DNA from: Setomelanomma holmii
Taxonomy: Eukaryota > Ascomycota > Dothideomycetes > Pleosporales > Phaeosphaeriaceae
Direction of reading: 5' to 3'
Length of the DNA: 64,000 nucleotides
NCBI GenBank assembly: GCA_010015745.1
Contig: ML978202.1
Coordinates: 124,001-188,000, forward strand
Part shown: piece after piece, positions 35,701-46,709 of the stretch
Layout: the number at the start of each line of letters is the position of its first letter
Numbering within the stretch: position 1 is the first letter of the stretch
Notes under the pieces: generated by a model
The model's database searches: none
What the model was told of the DNA's origin: nothing
Seen by the model: only the letters and a program-made list of their open reading frames with translations
Translations under genes and position numbers: made by a program

Positions 35701-35800
35701 GGCAGTGCGCTGCCTCTGATCTGTGGCAAATCACATCAGTGATGTCTGTCAGGCAGTGGTCATGCGAAGACTGACCAGGGGGCACTTTCGGTCGTGTCAT
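32724..35800 (-). CDS. Zn2Cys6 transcription factor with fungal-specific TF domain
   Basis: Four exons (35800-35776, 35720-35665, 35280-35245, 35195-32724) give 862 aa. The zinc cluster is spread over three exons and reads CESCKRRKQKCNGLCPCNTC followed by EKRKFTC: spacing C-2-C-6-C-5-C-2-C-6-C, fully canonical. This spacing needs a GC donor (GCAAGC at 35244) for the third intron. Using the GT donor 12 nt downstream (35232) inserts ASAL. The middle homology region, about 190-640, is the Fungal_trans domain, with YMLAKSKRNTAFALLGMAAR, SAHALGLHREET and RKNLWRSLFVFDRLLSCSLG. The Gln/Ser/Pro-rich C-terminus looks like an activation region. Target genes are unknown. It diverges from the CoA-transferase gene. 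Confidence 0.88.
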
Positions 35801-36470
35801 CGCTGGATGCCTTCGCGGCTGCAGCAGCAGTCACGTGCGACAATGCGACGGGGCCTGGCTGGATCGTGTGGGTGCTTGCCGACGCTGCGGAAGGGCTGAT
35901 GAGTTCGTCGGAAGAGGGTTGAGATGACAGGATCACACAGGAATCCCACGTAATTCGCATTTCCCCTCAGGGCTGACGCGGGGCGCGCTTGAAGCGCTGG
36001 GCTCGTGACTGCGTCCGGCGAATTGGCGATGACGAGACAATGCAGACATTGCTGGACATCTCCAGGTGCAGTTCCCCTCAGGGCTGAACGCGCTCAAGCC
36101 GGCTAGCAGGGACTCCGCGGACCTTTGCCGGAAGGTGCCGAGGAGCGACCATAGCGTCTTGTCGGAAAGCGTCTTCTGACTGCCGATCCTAACAAACGAA
36201 ATCCGAACATTCACAGGCGGAACCTCGCTAAATACACGCTTGAATGCAGCCGTTGAGCGCAAGGTGCATTCGCGATCCGATCTTCTTGCCACGGGCTGCC
36301 GAATTGCACGTTCGGTATGCGGTTAAACAGTTTTGGTGACCATCTGACAACGGCTCGCTGCACCTCAATATGCCTTCTGGACCCTTCTTGCCATGTGTCT
36401 CTGCGGCTCTGCACTCCTCATTCTTTCCATTATTTTCCTTCTCTTTGATCGATAGCTCTCACTGACTACC
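35801..36470. promoter_or_regulatory. Divergent promoter with two copies of a 16-bp CCCCT-containing motif
   Basis: 670 bp between the starts of the zinc-cluster regulator and the CoA-transferase. The 16-mer ttcccctcagggctga occurs exactly at 35961-35976 and 36072-36087, 111 bp apart. CCCCT is the core of the yeast stress-response element; whether it works so here is inference. Confidence 0.5.
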
Positions 36471-38259
36471 ATGACGCCTTATCTTGGAGCTGACGGAACA
36501 CTAAACGGCCACAACAGTGTCAATGGACGGGAGGATAATGCCTTGCTCACTGGCACTCGATCGGCTCTCCAGCATCTGCTAGAAAAGGCAAAGCAACAGT
36601 TGCCAACTGAAAGCTTATCTCACCTCAACAATGTCGACTTTTCGACAGCAAACACTGGCAGCCCATATTTCCCAAGCCCGCTGAAGCAAACAGAAGCCAT
36701 TTCAGCATTGAAAGCCGTGGAAGCAGGCGTGGCCTCAGCAATCGCAGATCTCAAGGATGCATCGACTACCCGAAAGATCAATGTGGATTTGGAGCGAGCT
36801 ACTGCATTCTTGTTCTCGACATACTTAGCCACAGTAGGCGGCATGGACAAGTCTAACCCTAAAAACAAGAAGTTCCTCAAAGGTCAGTGCCTCAATGGCT
36901 TCGAGTCGCAGCAGGATGCTCATTTTGCTAGACACCGATCTTCTCCAAGCACAATCTATCCTATACCGGAGGCTCTCTGCCAATCTGTACGAGACCAAGA
37001 ACCCAGGAGAATACTTCCACTTGCACGGTTCGCTAGAAGCGACCAAAGCTTTAAACATGATTGGTCTTGAGGGTCATCGACCAGATCTCACTGACTATCA
37101 CGAGTGTATCAAAATCATCGAAGATCATGTTAAGCAGTTCACACTCAATCAGCTCGAGGAGATGAACGCGGAGATCAGGCAAGCTGGTGTAAGCTGTTTG
37201 AAGTGGGAAGATTTCCAGGCGACAGAACACGGACAAGAGCTCATCGCACAACCACCTTGGAAAGTCGAATCGCTTGAGACCGAGACACCACCAACACCAT
37301 TCCCATTCTCGAGTTCTCGAGCCCCAAAGCCCCAGATCCTTTCTGGTATCCGCGTGCTTGAACTATGTAGGATCATCGCTGGTCCAGCCATGGGCCGTGG
37401 ACTCGCAGAGTATGGGGCTGAAGTCATCAAAGTCACATCGCCCTATCTATCTGATGTGCCTTTCTTCCAGGTCGATGCTAATATTGGGAAACACGCCAGC
37501 GATCTCAACCTGAAGGACGAAGGCGACCGCAAGATCTTCGAAGAACTACTGGCTTCAGCAGACGTTGTGCTGGACGGATATCGGCCTGGAAGCCTAAATC
37601 GCCTTGGTTATGGCCCGAATCAGCTCTCAGAATTAGCCAAGAAACGAGGTCGTGGATTTGTGTACGTGGCTGAGAATTGCTTTGGACACACTGGACCTTG
37701 GTCATCGCGTCCCGGATGGCAGCAGATTGCTGACTGTGTCACTGGAGTGGCCTGGGCTCAAGGTCGCGCTATGGGTTTGGACGAGCCAGTAGTTCCACCA
37801 TTTCCAATGAGTGACTATGGTACTGGCTGCATGGGTACGATTGCTGCGCTCACTGGACTATTCAAGAGAGCCAAATCTGGTGGCAGCTACGTGGGCACGA
37901 CCTCCTTGTGCCAGTACGATATCTATCTGCTCCAACTGGGCCTATACGACGAGAATATGATGGCACAGCTGAGAGAAGAGCATGATGACGAGTTCTTTGG
38001 ACTTCGCCATCACGACTCGGTCGATGAGGTCGGAAAACGAGCTTTGAAGACGATGCGAAGGACACATCCGGAGCTGTTCGAAGAGCGACACTTGCAGCAA
38101 TGTTTCAGCAGGGGCTTCAACGCGGAAGTCAGGACAATTCGGCCCGTTGTGAGCATCGAGGGCTACTGGAATGGTTTCCTCCGAAGCTCAAGACCAAACG
38201 GATTCGACAAACCAACGTGGGATGATTGGGAGGTTGTCGATGACTTGCTAAAAGCTTAA
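36471..38259 (+). CDS. Class III (CaiB/BaiF-type) CoA-transferase family protein
   Basis: Exons 36471-36882 and 36932-38259 (donor GTCAGT, acceptor TTTGCTAG) give 579 aa. The family moves CoA between carboxylic acids. Seen: an N-terminal helical half with YRRLSANLYETKNPGEYFHL, GSLEATKALNMIGL and RPDLTDYHECIKIIEDHV, typical of the large fungal members. The second half has the CaiB core: SGIRVLELCRIIAGPAMGRG, LAEYGAEVIKVTSPYLSD, DADVVLDGYRPG-like (ADVVLDGYRPGSLNRLGYGP) and GFVYVAENCFGHTGPWSSRP, with PFPMSDYGTGCMGTIAALTG after it. Substrate is unknown. Fungal paralogues often sit in metabolic clusters, but only a transcription factor adjoins here. The regulator gene head to head with it is a candidate controller by position only. 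Confidence 0.9.
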
Positions 38260-38519
38260 GTAGCACCAGATTCATCACGATTTCTTTTTCCCCTCTCTCA
38301 CTTTCAGTACTGTATACCATAGCGATTATCGAGCTCGAGACACAGCGGTCATCAGCAATGGCACCATTTACCATCTCATTGCTTCTGCGCCGTCCACCAG
38401 TGATTAGTATACACTACATAAGCCGCTATTCGTTCGTTACCAATCTTTTGATACCAAAAGTAAGGTTGCCCCACCATTATCATCCCACATCCCGGTGGAT
38501 TGGTGGTTTTCGGAGTCAC

Positions 38520-39120
38520 ACCATGGTGCGTCTTCCGATATGATTACCGATCCAGCATATACCGAAGTACCACTACGATGACAATGGTACAGTCACTAAC
38601 GTCTCTGCGGGAGCTAGTTGAGTACCGCATAGTCACACCCAAATAAGTAAAAGACCATTCCGTGGCGCTAATCCCCATGATTCGCGTCATGCCCTCGGCA
38701 TCCTTGCCTGGTTCAACGGCATCCTCAGGCTGCTTCGCCCTGGATAATACGGCATCCCCGACATCGAGATCTTGCCTGCTTCATCAAGCATGATCAAGGA
38801 TATGACAGGTGCCGTTCCGATACATGGGTAAGGTCATTGCGCTAGCGGATAAGGAGCGGGAAAGGTACAGCAAGGGTCTGACTGCATGCATATGCGCCAA
38901 GTCGAAATTTCATCCCGCTTTCCTCAACGGCCGACCTCACCTGAGACTCGCAACACCTGGTTCGAGCTCCTGCAATCGCATGCGACCCCTTACATACCCA
39001 ATCGCGAACGTACAGTATGAATCCGGGCCACACTTCACTAAAGCGCCTTCACGGACCGGAAAATTCATATGGCAGTATCTTCTGACCATCTTGCTTCGGA
39101 GTCGAAGCACTTGAGGAGTT
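38520..39120 (+). pseudogene. Decayed coding remnant
   Basis: Frame-0 translation from 38565 to about 38826 is strikingly protein-like (YHYDDNGTVTNVSAGAS, VPHSHTQISKRPFRG, HALGILAWFNGILRLLRPG, YGIPDIEILPASSSMIKDMT) but is cut by TGA after GAS and TAA after RPG. A further protein-like piece in another frame follows near 38900 (ETRNTWFELLQSHATPYIPN). No family is recognised. The stops fit single C-to-T changes (CGA to TGA, CAA to TAA). It could also be a poorly spliced real gene, but I find no intron that removes both stops. Confidence 0.4.
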
Positions 39121-40243
39121 GTTGCACGACTCCCCGACCACCGTCAAGCTTCAAGCCCGTTAACATCTGGTCCCGTTTTCGTCGACTTTGCCACTTATGG
39201 CCTTTCTCGTTTCTTCTCCCACTCTCTCACCAATAAGCGCTCTCGTAGCTTTATCTTCCGATTGCCAAGTTCCATAGTAGCCACTTTGCACCATCGTCAA
39301 GCGCACCTCACTTCGTGTCTCATACTTTCTCCCTGCTGTCTTCCCTCTCAATCTTGCTGTGTACAATATCTCATCTCACTCACACTTCCCCCATATGTGT
39401 GCCATCGTCCCTTGCTCAATCGTGCTATTGTCGTTGTTCACATGCCGCTACCAGTAGTTGACGTTCGGTCGCAGGTCGCCAGCCTCAGGGTGTGGCCAGT
39501 CTTCGCCGTGTGCACCTCCTCGGCGCCGGATGAGCTGTATGGGCTTGTGTTGGCTCGCATCGGCGCTCTTGTCGTCGTCGCTGCTAGGCTGCGAGATTAC
39601 GGCGGCGTCGACGAGGCTCAAGTGTGGGCGCGAGACGCGAGTTGCTGTGTGGGTTCAGCATCGAGGGATCGCTGCTCCGGCGGACAACGCGCGCTGGCGA
39701 TCGGTAATAGGGTGTACCAGCTACAGCCGTTCTTTCCGATCTCTCTGTTTCCGCCGGCGTCAGTGATTCTCGCGAATTGGTGGCCTTTGTCTGATGTCGT
39801 ACCTGTTCGCCGTGTGCGAGACCGCCCTTGTAATGGCTGCGCACCATGCGCAGCCAGCCGAAGTGCTCCGAAGTGCTTGACACAGGGCAGTTTACCGCGA
39901 CGGTTTTCGAGACCAAGCGTCTGTCTACTGATGTCGTCTTCGTATGCTGGTGGTCGCAGAGTGTTGTAGGCTGCCCTCAGTCGCCGCCATGGTGCCTGGT
40001 GTCTGCGCCGCGCTCGCTCGTAGCGCCCGCGCAGACTGAGCTGTCCATAATACAAGAGCTTCTCATAACCTGCATTCGCCGGCGAGAGTCACGATCGCCG
40101 CCGCTTCGTCTGCAGTTGGTGCAGAGGTGCTGTCGCTGCTGCAGGCGCTCATCTGTGCCGCTGGTATTGGGCTCGCATGGCTCACACAGGCGCGGCTGCT
40201 ATCGCTGACAACGATGGATAATATCTGCTCGACTATGTGAAGC

Positions 40244-40432
40244 TTCTCCTCTCACCGGAGCATCGCCTGTCGCCATATTGTGGTGCTACGCTCGCTCGCA
40301 GCGCTGGCCACCGAGCTCAGTCTCCATCTTGCGCTCGCAACACTCAAGCAGACACGGCCAATGCCATCGCAGTCGACAGACGCGAGATATACGGGTACGA
40401 ATAATTTTCTCCTCTCACCGGAGCATCGCCTG
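40244..40432. repeat. Direct duplication, 26 bp identical core, copies 163 bp apart
   Basis: A 26-bp sequence containing cctctcaccggagcatcgcc occurs at 40244-40269 and again at 40407-40432. The next 35-40 bp after each copy remain partly alignable, so this is an old duplication of at least about 65 bp. Confidence 0.7.
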
Positions 40433-42226
40433 CTGTCGCGTTGTGCTGCTGTGCTCACTCAAGATGTCAACACCATCCTGGCGGCGGTGCGGACATTGCT
40501 GCGAGTACTCAGCTGCAGATCGACTTCGCGGGCGGACTTCAGGTCATATTCTGCTACTTCCGACTGACCGTAGCTATCTCTAGCTCGTTTGTCTGTCTCG
40601 TGTGGCCACCCAGATCCGCCTTATAAGGTCTCTCTGTCCGCAGCCAGCTGTATCTCAAGGTCTATCACGGATACGATGCAACCTGCATATACACTGAGAG
40701 TATGGCAAATACGTCCGTCAACTTATCATCATATACAGCTGCACAAGCAGGTTGATAGACTCACAGACTGCCACTGCGTGCGCCAAATCTGGTACATGTC
40801 ACCGCTGTACTGTTCTTCAAAGTACTCAGACCTCGACCAGATTGATCTTTAGAGTGCTACAATCGTCTCAACGATGTCCTACAAGACATAGGCGCCCTCA
40901 CTATCATCAAGCATGGCTCCATATATGGCATGCTTGACCCCAACTCTCGCTGTCGCCGGCTGATCCTGCCGCCCCACGACCTCGCAGGCCCCTCCCTCCG
41001 CTTCACCTTGCCCTCCCAGCGGCCGGACAGGCGTCGGCAGCTCGTTAGATCTTCGGCATAGCTCTGGCACGGGCCCCTCGAGCAGAACACGTGATTCCTT
41101 AGCGCGCCAAGCTGATCCCCAAGCGAGGCTCCGTATATCAAGGCCTCACACCCTCCCACCGACCACCTTTTCGACCTCATAACCCTCAATCTACAGGCTT
41201 CTCAGCCTCTTCTACCAAGGTCAACATCCAACCATTACCCCATCATCACTCTTCCATCGAGCTTCGACCACAATCATCTTCGGTCCTCAAAATGTCTTCA
41301 ACATACATTCACTCAAAATGTCTTGGCACTTGGCCCACTTGAGTATGTCATGCACCCTCAACCACACTTGACTAACACTAATACTCATAAGACTTCCATG
41401 ATACGTCATCGCACCTCATCATCAACCTTCAACAAGCATTATGCTCGGTCCTCAACACCTTCACCTTCACCATATCACCACATCATCGACACCGACTTGA
41501 TCCTTGCTTCGCCATTCATCATACCATCGGCAAGCATCACTCATATTCACCACCACACATGCCAAGTGTCATCCACTCCAGCCTCGAAGCTTCATGGTTT
41601 GTCTTCCTTCCACCATTTGTTGTTGTTGCTAACCTTCTGATCCCACTTGATCAGACCAACATCAAAGTAAGTCACCCTCGCTTCTCCTGTCACATGATCA
41701 TGTTTGACCTCTCCCAGAAAAACAAGAACAAAACATCGAACAACAAGAACATCATCGACGACATCCATCCTCCATCTCCCTCGACACCGACCTCAATCAT
41801 TCGATCGATCATTTCACGTACGACCGCGGCGAGCGACATTGTTGGCGCATGGATCATTCACGGCACTACTCGTCGACTGCAAGTCTTTCAACTGCTATAT
41901 CACCCTCACTTTGGAGCTCTCATCACAATGCATCGGTGTCTGGAGGATAGAGCGTCTTCGTACGTGGCCTACCGATTGCGTGATTATCTCCCTGTTCTTC
42001 CTTGTGGCGGCTTCGGCTCAGGACAAGCTTAGTTGAACAGAGTGTTGCGTGTCATCTTTTGTTAGCTTGCATCCCACTTATAACCGTCTGGGCGAAAGAC
42101 AGAAAGAGCGTGGAATTACATGGCTGTTGGCACATACGACTTAGACTTCTAACCTCAACTCCGATCCTCAATCCTTCAATCGATCTCGAACATCAATCCA
42201 ATCCCTCAAATCAACCTCGAACCCTC

Positions 42227-42320
42227 AATCAAACCCTCGATCGCAACGAACCCTCAAATCGAACTCGAACCTCAATCAAACCCTCGATCGCAACAAACCC
42301 TCAAATCGAACTCGAACCTC
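42227..42320. repeat. 47-bp tandem repeat, two near-identical copies
   Basis: Copies at 42227-42273 and 42274-42320 differ at one base (g/a). The unit contains aatcaaaccctcgatcgcaa and ends gaacctc. More degenerate, similar sequence (ctcgaac, ctcaatc, ctcaaatc words) extends upstream to about 42165, so the array was probably longer. Confidence 0.85.
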
Positions 42321-42425
42321 AAGGAAACAATGGAATGGACTCAAGGCATGGAATTAATGGAACGATCACACAATCACGTGACATGGCATGGAATGAATGG
42401 AATGGTCTTTGGTCTCAATGGTTTT

Positions 42426-42580
42426 CAGTGTTGGATGTTCTCAATGGTTTCAGTCTTCATGGTACTCAGTGTTGGATCTTCTTCATGGTCAATGGTTCTC
42501 AAGGTGCTCAGTGCTTGGATGTTCTTCAAGGTCAATGGTCTTCGGTCTTCATGGCATTTGGTGCTTGGATCACATGCAGT
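42426..42580. repeat. Imperfect tandem repeat, 41-50 bp period
   Basis: Units begin with cagtgttggat at 42426 and 42467, cagtgcttggat at 42509 and ggtgcttggat at about 42560. Each is followed by variants of caatggt and cttcatgg or cttcaagg. The strand is G/T-rich, unlike the preceding C/A-rich kilobase. Confidence 0.65.
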
Positions 42581-42853
42581 GTCACCTCAAAAGTATGAAT
42601 GACAACTGCATCACCTCATCATTGCTTGGTAACTCGACTGGTACTTCCAACTTCTGCCCTTTATCTTGGCTTGTGCATCACTTGTTCTTACTGTCATGGT
42701 CCAACATACAATGCACGTCCTCAACAGCCACAGCGATGCGGTTCACCTTATGCTCAACATACATTCATCTCTACATCTCCACCTCCAACGCAATGCGCTC
42801 TCTCCCCCACCTCCTCTCATTCCCTTCCTTCTCATCACGTACTCAGCTCGAAC

Positions 42854-45800
42854 CTAAACATCCCGAACCCTCCCCCTCGGAATCTCCGTCTCCACCATCT
42901 CCAACCCACTCAAGCTCGGATACCGCTTACTAAACGTGTCTACATCAAACTCCCCCTCTCCATCTCCCGCTACCCCAGCATTCCCATTCCCAATGACCCT
43001 CTCCCTCACCACCGCACTCGCCTTCGTCGGACTCGCCGCGCTGCCACCTGTTTGCAGATTCTTCGGCTTCGGCGGAAGTCGCGGCGCCAGACCGGATGGG
43101 GCGCGCATGTTGATGTTGATAGCAGGTGGTGCGGAGGAGGAAGGGATGGGAGGTGGCATGTTAGGCCTGATTGAAGATGAAGACGAAGATGGTTTCGTGT
43201 AGGCCAAATCCTGAGTGTTTGTGTTGGGCATGTTGACAGGCTTTCTCGCAATCGCAGGTGGCTGTCTTGCACCCGATTGATCCTGCGGCCGTAATGGAAG
43301 CAGTTTTCCCGTGTCTGTGTACTTGCCATAGCCCTCAGCGGTCCTATTGACTGCCGCGGGTTTGCTGCTTTCGTCGAGGAGATTTTTCACGCGATTTTGG
43401 ATCGTGGATGCTTTCGAAGGTGGGAGTGGCTTGCCTGAGCCTTGTGAAGCGATGCGTTGGCGATACTCCGCGGCTGCGGCTTCAACGCGGCGCTCTTCTT
43501 CGTTGAGACGCCGTTTCTCGAGCTCGCGGCGGACTTCTGGCGGCAAGTCCTGCGTTTCGTCAATGGCGCTGCGGTCGTCGTCGCTCAGGCCACCGGTTGC
43601 TTCAGAGCCGGCGATTGGTGTGAGAGTGATCTTGCCTGCTTTGGGGTCGATCAGTCGGTCGGTTGGTGTCAGTGGCGGTTCGTCAGGTTCGTGTTCGGGT
43701 GTCTTGTTGTGCTCGAAGCGGCGGAAAGCATCGCCGAATCGCCCTTTGACGATGTTCTTGGTGTTACCCGCTAAAGAGGACAAGCTTCCGCGCTTGACGT
43801 GTTTCGATTGCGAACTGCTCCTGCGATGCTTGTGTTTGTATTCTGGATTGTCCTCAATGGCTCGGAGGAAGTCAATGCTTGATCGAACATTCTTCTCTTC
43901 AGGCTCAGGCGGTGAATCGTCGATAGCACTCGATGTTGTCCGCCGCTGCAACGATGGTGCATCGAAGTTGCGGCCGGGAGCCTGTTCGCGATCTCGCAGG
44001 TAGTCAAGATTGCTCTCAACGTACATGCTCGCTGGGCGCGCACCGGAGTTTGCGGATTTCGATCGATCAAGTGAACTGCCAAGGTCCATCGCGGACGGGC
44101 GTTGACCCTCTAAGGACGGTCGAGACGAGGCTGGAGACTTTGGTATGCTTAGAGTCGACATTTGGGACCGTGTCCGCTGATCCAATGACGGTCGCGCTGG
44201 TAGGGCGTATTCAGGTTTCAAAGATGGGCTGGGTTGCTGTTTGGCGAACGTTCGAGGTTGGCTCATGGTGCGGTTGTGATGAGTCGAGTCGGGCACCTTC
44301 CATATTGGCCGGCTACTGATGTCAGGAACCTTCTGTTGTATTGGAGCAGGAGACGATCGTGGTGATGTCTGCACCCCTGTGGACACCATGCCGACTCGCT
44401 GTGGCGTAGGCTGTATGATGGTCGGATTAGAAGTGCGCGGGCTCTCCTTGGCCTCGTAAGGCTTTGACTTTTTGACCGACGCAGCTCTCGACACAACGGT
44501 CGACGGGACGTTGGATGAAGGTCTCGCAGCAGGCGCAGACTCTACCTTGGTCGCTGGAGGCAGTGCAAAAGCATTGTCAGCCAAAGCTTCTACGACTCGC
44601 TTGCTGAGAGAGGGATCGGGCGTCGTTGGTGTTTGTTCGAACTCGAATTTCTGGCCCCTATCGTGTAGTAACGAGAATTCATCGAGGGAAGGGAAGCGCG
44701 CAGCAAGTTCATCAGCTGCAGCACGTCGAACTTGTACATCTTGTGAGTCAAGCGCGGCGAACGGGTCCGAGGTCGTGCCTCTCATGGGAGAAGGGCTCGG
44801 CTTCGCTGCCGGTGGTTGCTGAACAGGCGCAGTTGGTCGTCCTCTTCGCATCGGAGCAATGTCTGGTATCTGCTGCACTTTCTTGACAGGCGCAACCTTT
44901 TGCAGACCTATGATCGGAGGAGAAGCGACATCTGGCTCAGTCGGTGGAAGCCGCTGATTTCTGCGAGCTTCTGACTGCGTGCGTCCTGAGTATATCTTGT
45001 GCATGTCAGCGCAAATAGGTCAGCGATCAGCCCTCCACGTACATCCTTGATTGGGACTGCTCGGTGCCTCGTGGCACAGACTTCTGCCACCACCTGGTAA
45101 ATATTGGGTCGATGCTGTGGGTTCTCGCGCAGCATTGATCCTGCGACGAATTAGCTACACCCACAGCTCCCGCAACGACGACCCACCTATGAGCTTCTTC
45201 AACCTATCCGAAAACTGAGGGTATGATGGGTACTTGAAGGACGCATTGAGTATCGCCATCTGCCCCACTTCCTCGAATGGAGTCGTGTAGTAGCATAGCT
45301 TGTACAGTAGCACGCCCAATGCCCAAATATCGCTCTTCTCGTCTATTGGCTGCTTCCTGTACACATCGATCATCTCGGGACTGCGATACTGCAGCGTTGT
45401 ATGCCGTTGCACATCGTCCTCGATGAGTCTCCCCTCCGCGGCACTTGTCGCAGCTGGCCGTGGCGGCGCGGTGGAGCCAAAATCGCATAGCTTGTATACT
45501 TTGTTGTTCGCGACAGTGGTAATAAGGACGTTCTCGACCTTGAGATCTCGGTGGAGCAGCGGCGGCTTGAGGTAGTGCATGGTTGCAACACCCTCGGCAA
45601 CATCAGAGAAGATGTGCAGGATCTCCGGCTCCGTCAGTCGATGCTGCAACCGCGTGTTCATAAAGTCAATCAGTCCTCCGCCTGAGCAGTACTCCATGAG
45701 CAAGAACACCTCGTAGCCCCCGCCCTTCAACTGCGAGGCGTGCGAGTCCATGTACGTGACAATCTTCTGGTGGCCCTTCAGCTTCTTCATCGTCTCCACC

Positions 45801-46084
45801 TCCGTCCGCATATTCGCCAATGCATCTTTGTCAGGTGCCGCCACTCTCTTCAGTACTGCGACCTCTGGTGGCCGGCCATCGGCTTTGGGGACACGGACGA
45901 GGTATACGTGTGCGAAGCCGCCCTCGGACAGGTATCGCTCAATGGTGACGCGATGGTTACCCACCTGCACCTTCGTCCCCGGCGCGAAGGTGCCCGGCGG
46001 CGCATTGGAGACAGGAATAGGCGCCGGTGCGCGGTATGCTGCCTGCTGGGCCATTGCGTGCGGTGCGTAGTGGGCGGAGGACAT
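42854..46084 (-). CDS. ARK1: Ark1/Prk1-family actin-regulating serine/threonine kinase
   Basis: Exons 46084-45187, 45140-45043 and 44995-42854 give 1045 aa. NAK-family kinases (yeast Ark1/Prk1, mammalian AAK1) phosphorylate endocytic coat proteins at cortical actin patches. Seen: the kinase domain at about 45-320 with YLSEGGFAHVYLVRV, ATP-binding Lys79, HRDLKVEN (residues 178-185), DFGS (201-204) and SPEMIDVYRKQPIDEKSDIW. The Ark-type C-lobe ends QHRPNIYQVVAEVC. The third exon restores IKDIYSGRTQSEARRNQ, the conserved segment directly after the kinase domain. The remaining 700 residues are Pro/Ser-rich with a DPFAAL motif (adaptor binding), and the end, RYPSLSGLEMVETEIPRG, is typical of filamentous orthologues. 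All catalytic residues are intact. Confidence 0.93.
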
Positions 46085-46709
46085 GGTGGGCGGTGAAGGG
46101 GCCTGCTGCGGGCAGGAACAGCGGCGCTCTACTTCTTGCGCATAGAGCTGATTAAGGGGGCGACTGGCGGATCACGGGCTTAGTGAGCGTGCAGGTATCG
46201 TCGAGGTTGAGGTGGAGCGAGCATGCCTGGAGATGTGCATGCGCCAGTCGAGGTCCACCGTTGAGCGGTCACAAGCAAAGCCACAGTACAACGTCACAGA
46301 TGCATCCGCTACTGTCTAAAAGCTGGAGCCCGTGGATGACCACGGCATGCAGTAGACGAATAGACACTTGTTATTATGCGTCCTTTGTAATGTAATTTCT
46401 ACTTCATAGGATTGATCTGTAACAGCCAGGAACGGCATGTTGTGGCGCAAGACGAAGAGCCCTGAGTTTGTAGTGCTTTCTCCCATCTCCCCGATTGGGT
46501 GGACTAGTCTGCGACGATATGGTTGCAGCAGAGACAACCCGCACGCATGTACAGCCTATTCGATGCATTCTATTTGTTTTATTTGAATGTCATATGGCAG
46601 AAGAGGTTTTTAGGGCCCGACAACATGACTTAACACTACCTAATGATAGCCGTCGCCTACCATTCCACAATTTCAACGCGATGTGATGCCAGACAGGTGA
46701 CTAGACTGA
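46085..46709. other. Intergenic, no supported gene
   Basis: 625 bp upstream of the kinase and downstream of the coiled-coil gene. Nothing recognised. Confidence 0.5.

Larger units (their letters stand above)
38260..42853. other. Gene-poor island with remnants and repeats
   Basis: 4.6 kb without an intact recognisable gene. It holds the coding remnant at 38.5-39.1 kb, a GC-rich stretch at 39.3-40.1 kb open on both strands but featureless, diverged duplicates at 40.24 and 40.41 kb, a pyrimidine/CA-rich, G-poor stretch at 41.2-42.3 kb, and two tandem repeats at 42.2-42.6 kb. Confidence 0.6.

Noticed and set aside
38955..38990. tRNA-like ggttcgagctcc sequence
   Set aside because: B-box resemblance only; the surrounding bases do not form T, anticodon or acceptor stems.
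39262..39969. 235-codon open frame in the GC-rich part of the gene-poor island
   Set aside because: Arg/Ser/Cys-rich composition typical of chance frames in GC-rich DNA; open frames exist on the opposite strand as well, and no motif is seen.
38260..42853. Transposable element
   Set aside because: No terminal repeats, target-site duplication, transposase or reverse-transcriptase motif could be seen.
42002..42933. Overlapping open frames of 160-200 codons in the tandem-repeat region
   Set aside because: Their length comes from the repeats, which avoid stops in several frames; no conserved protein character.
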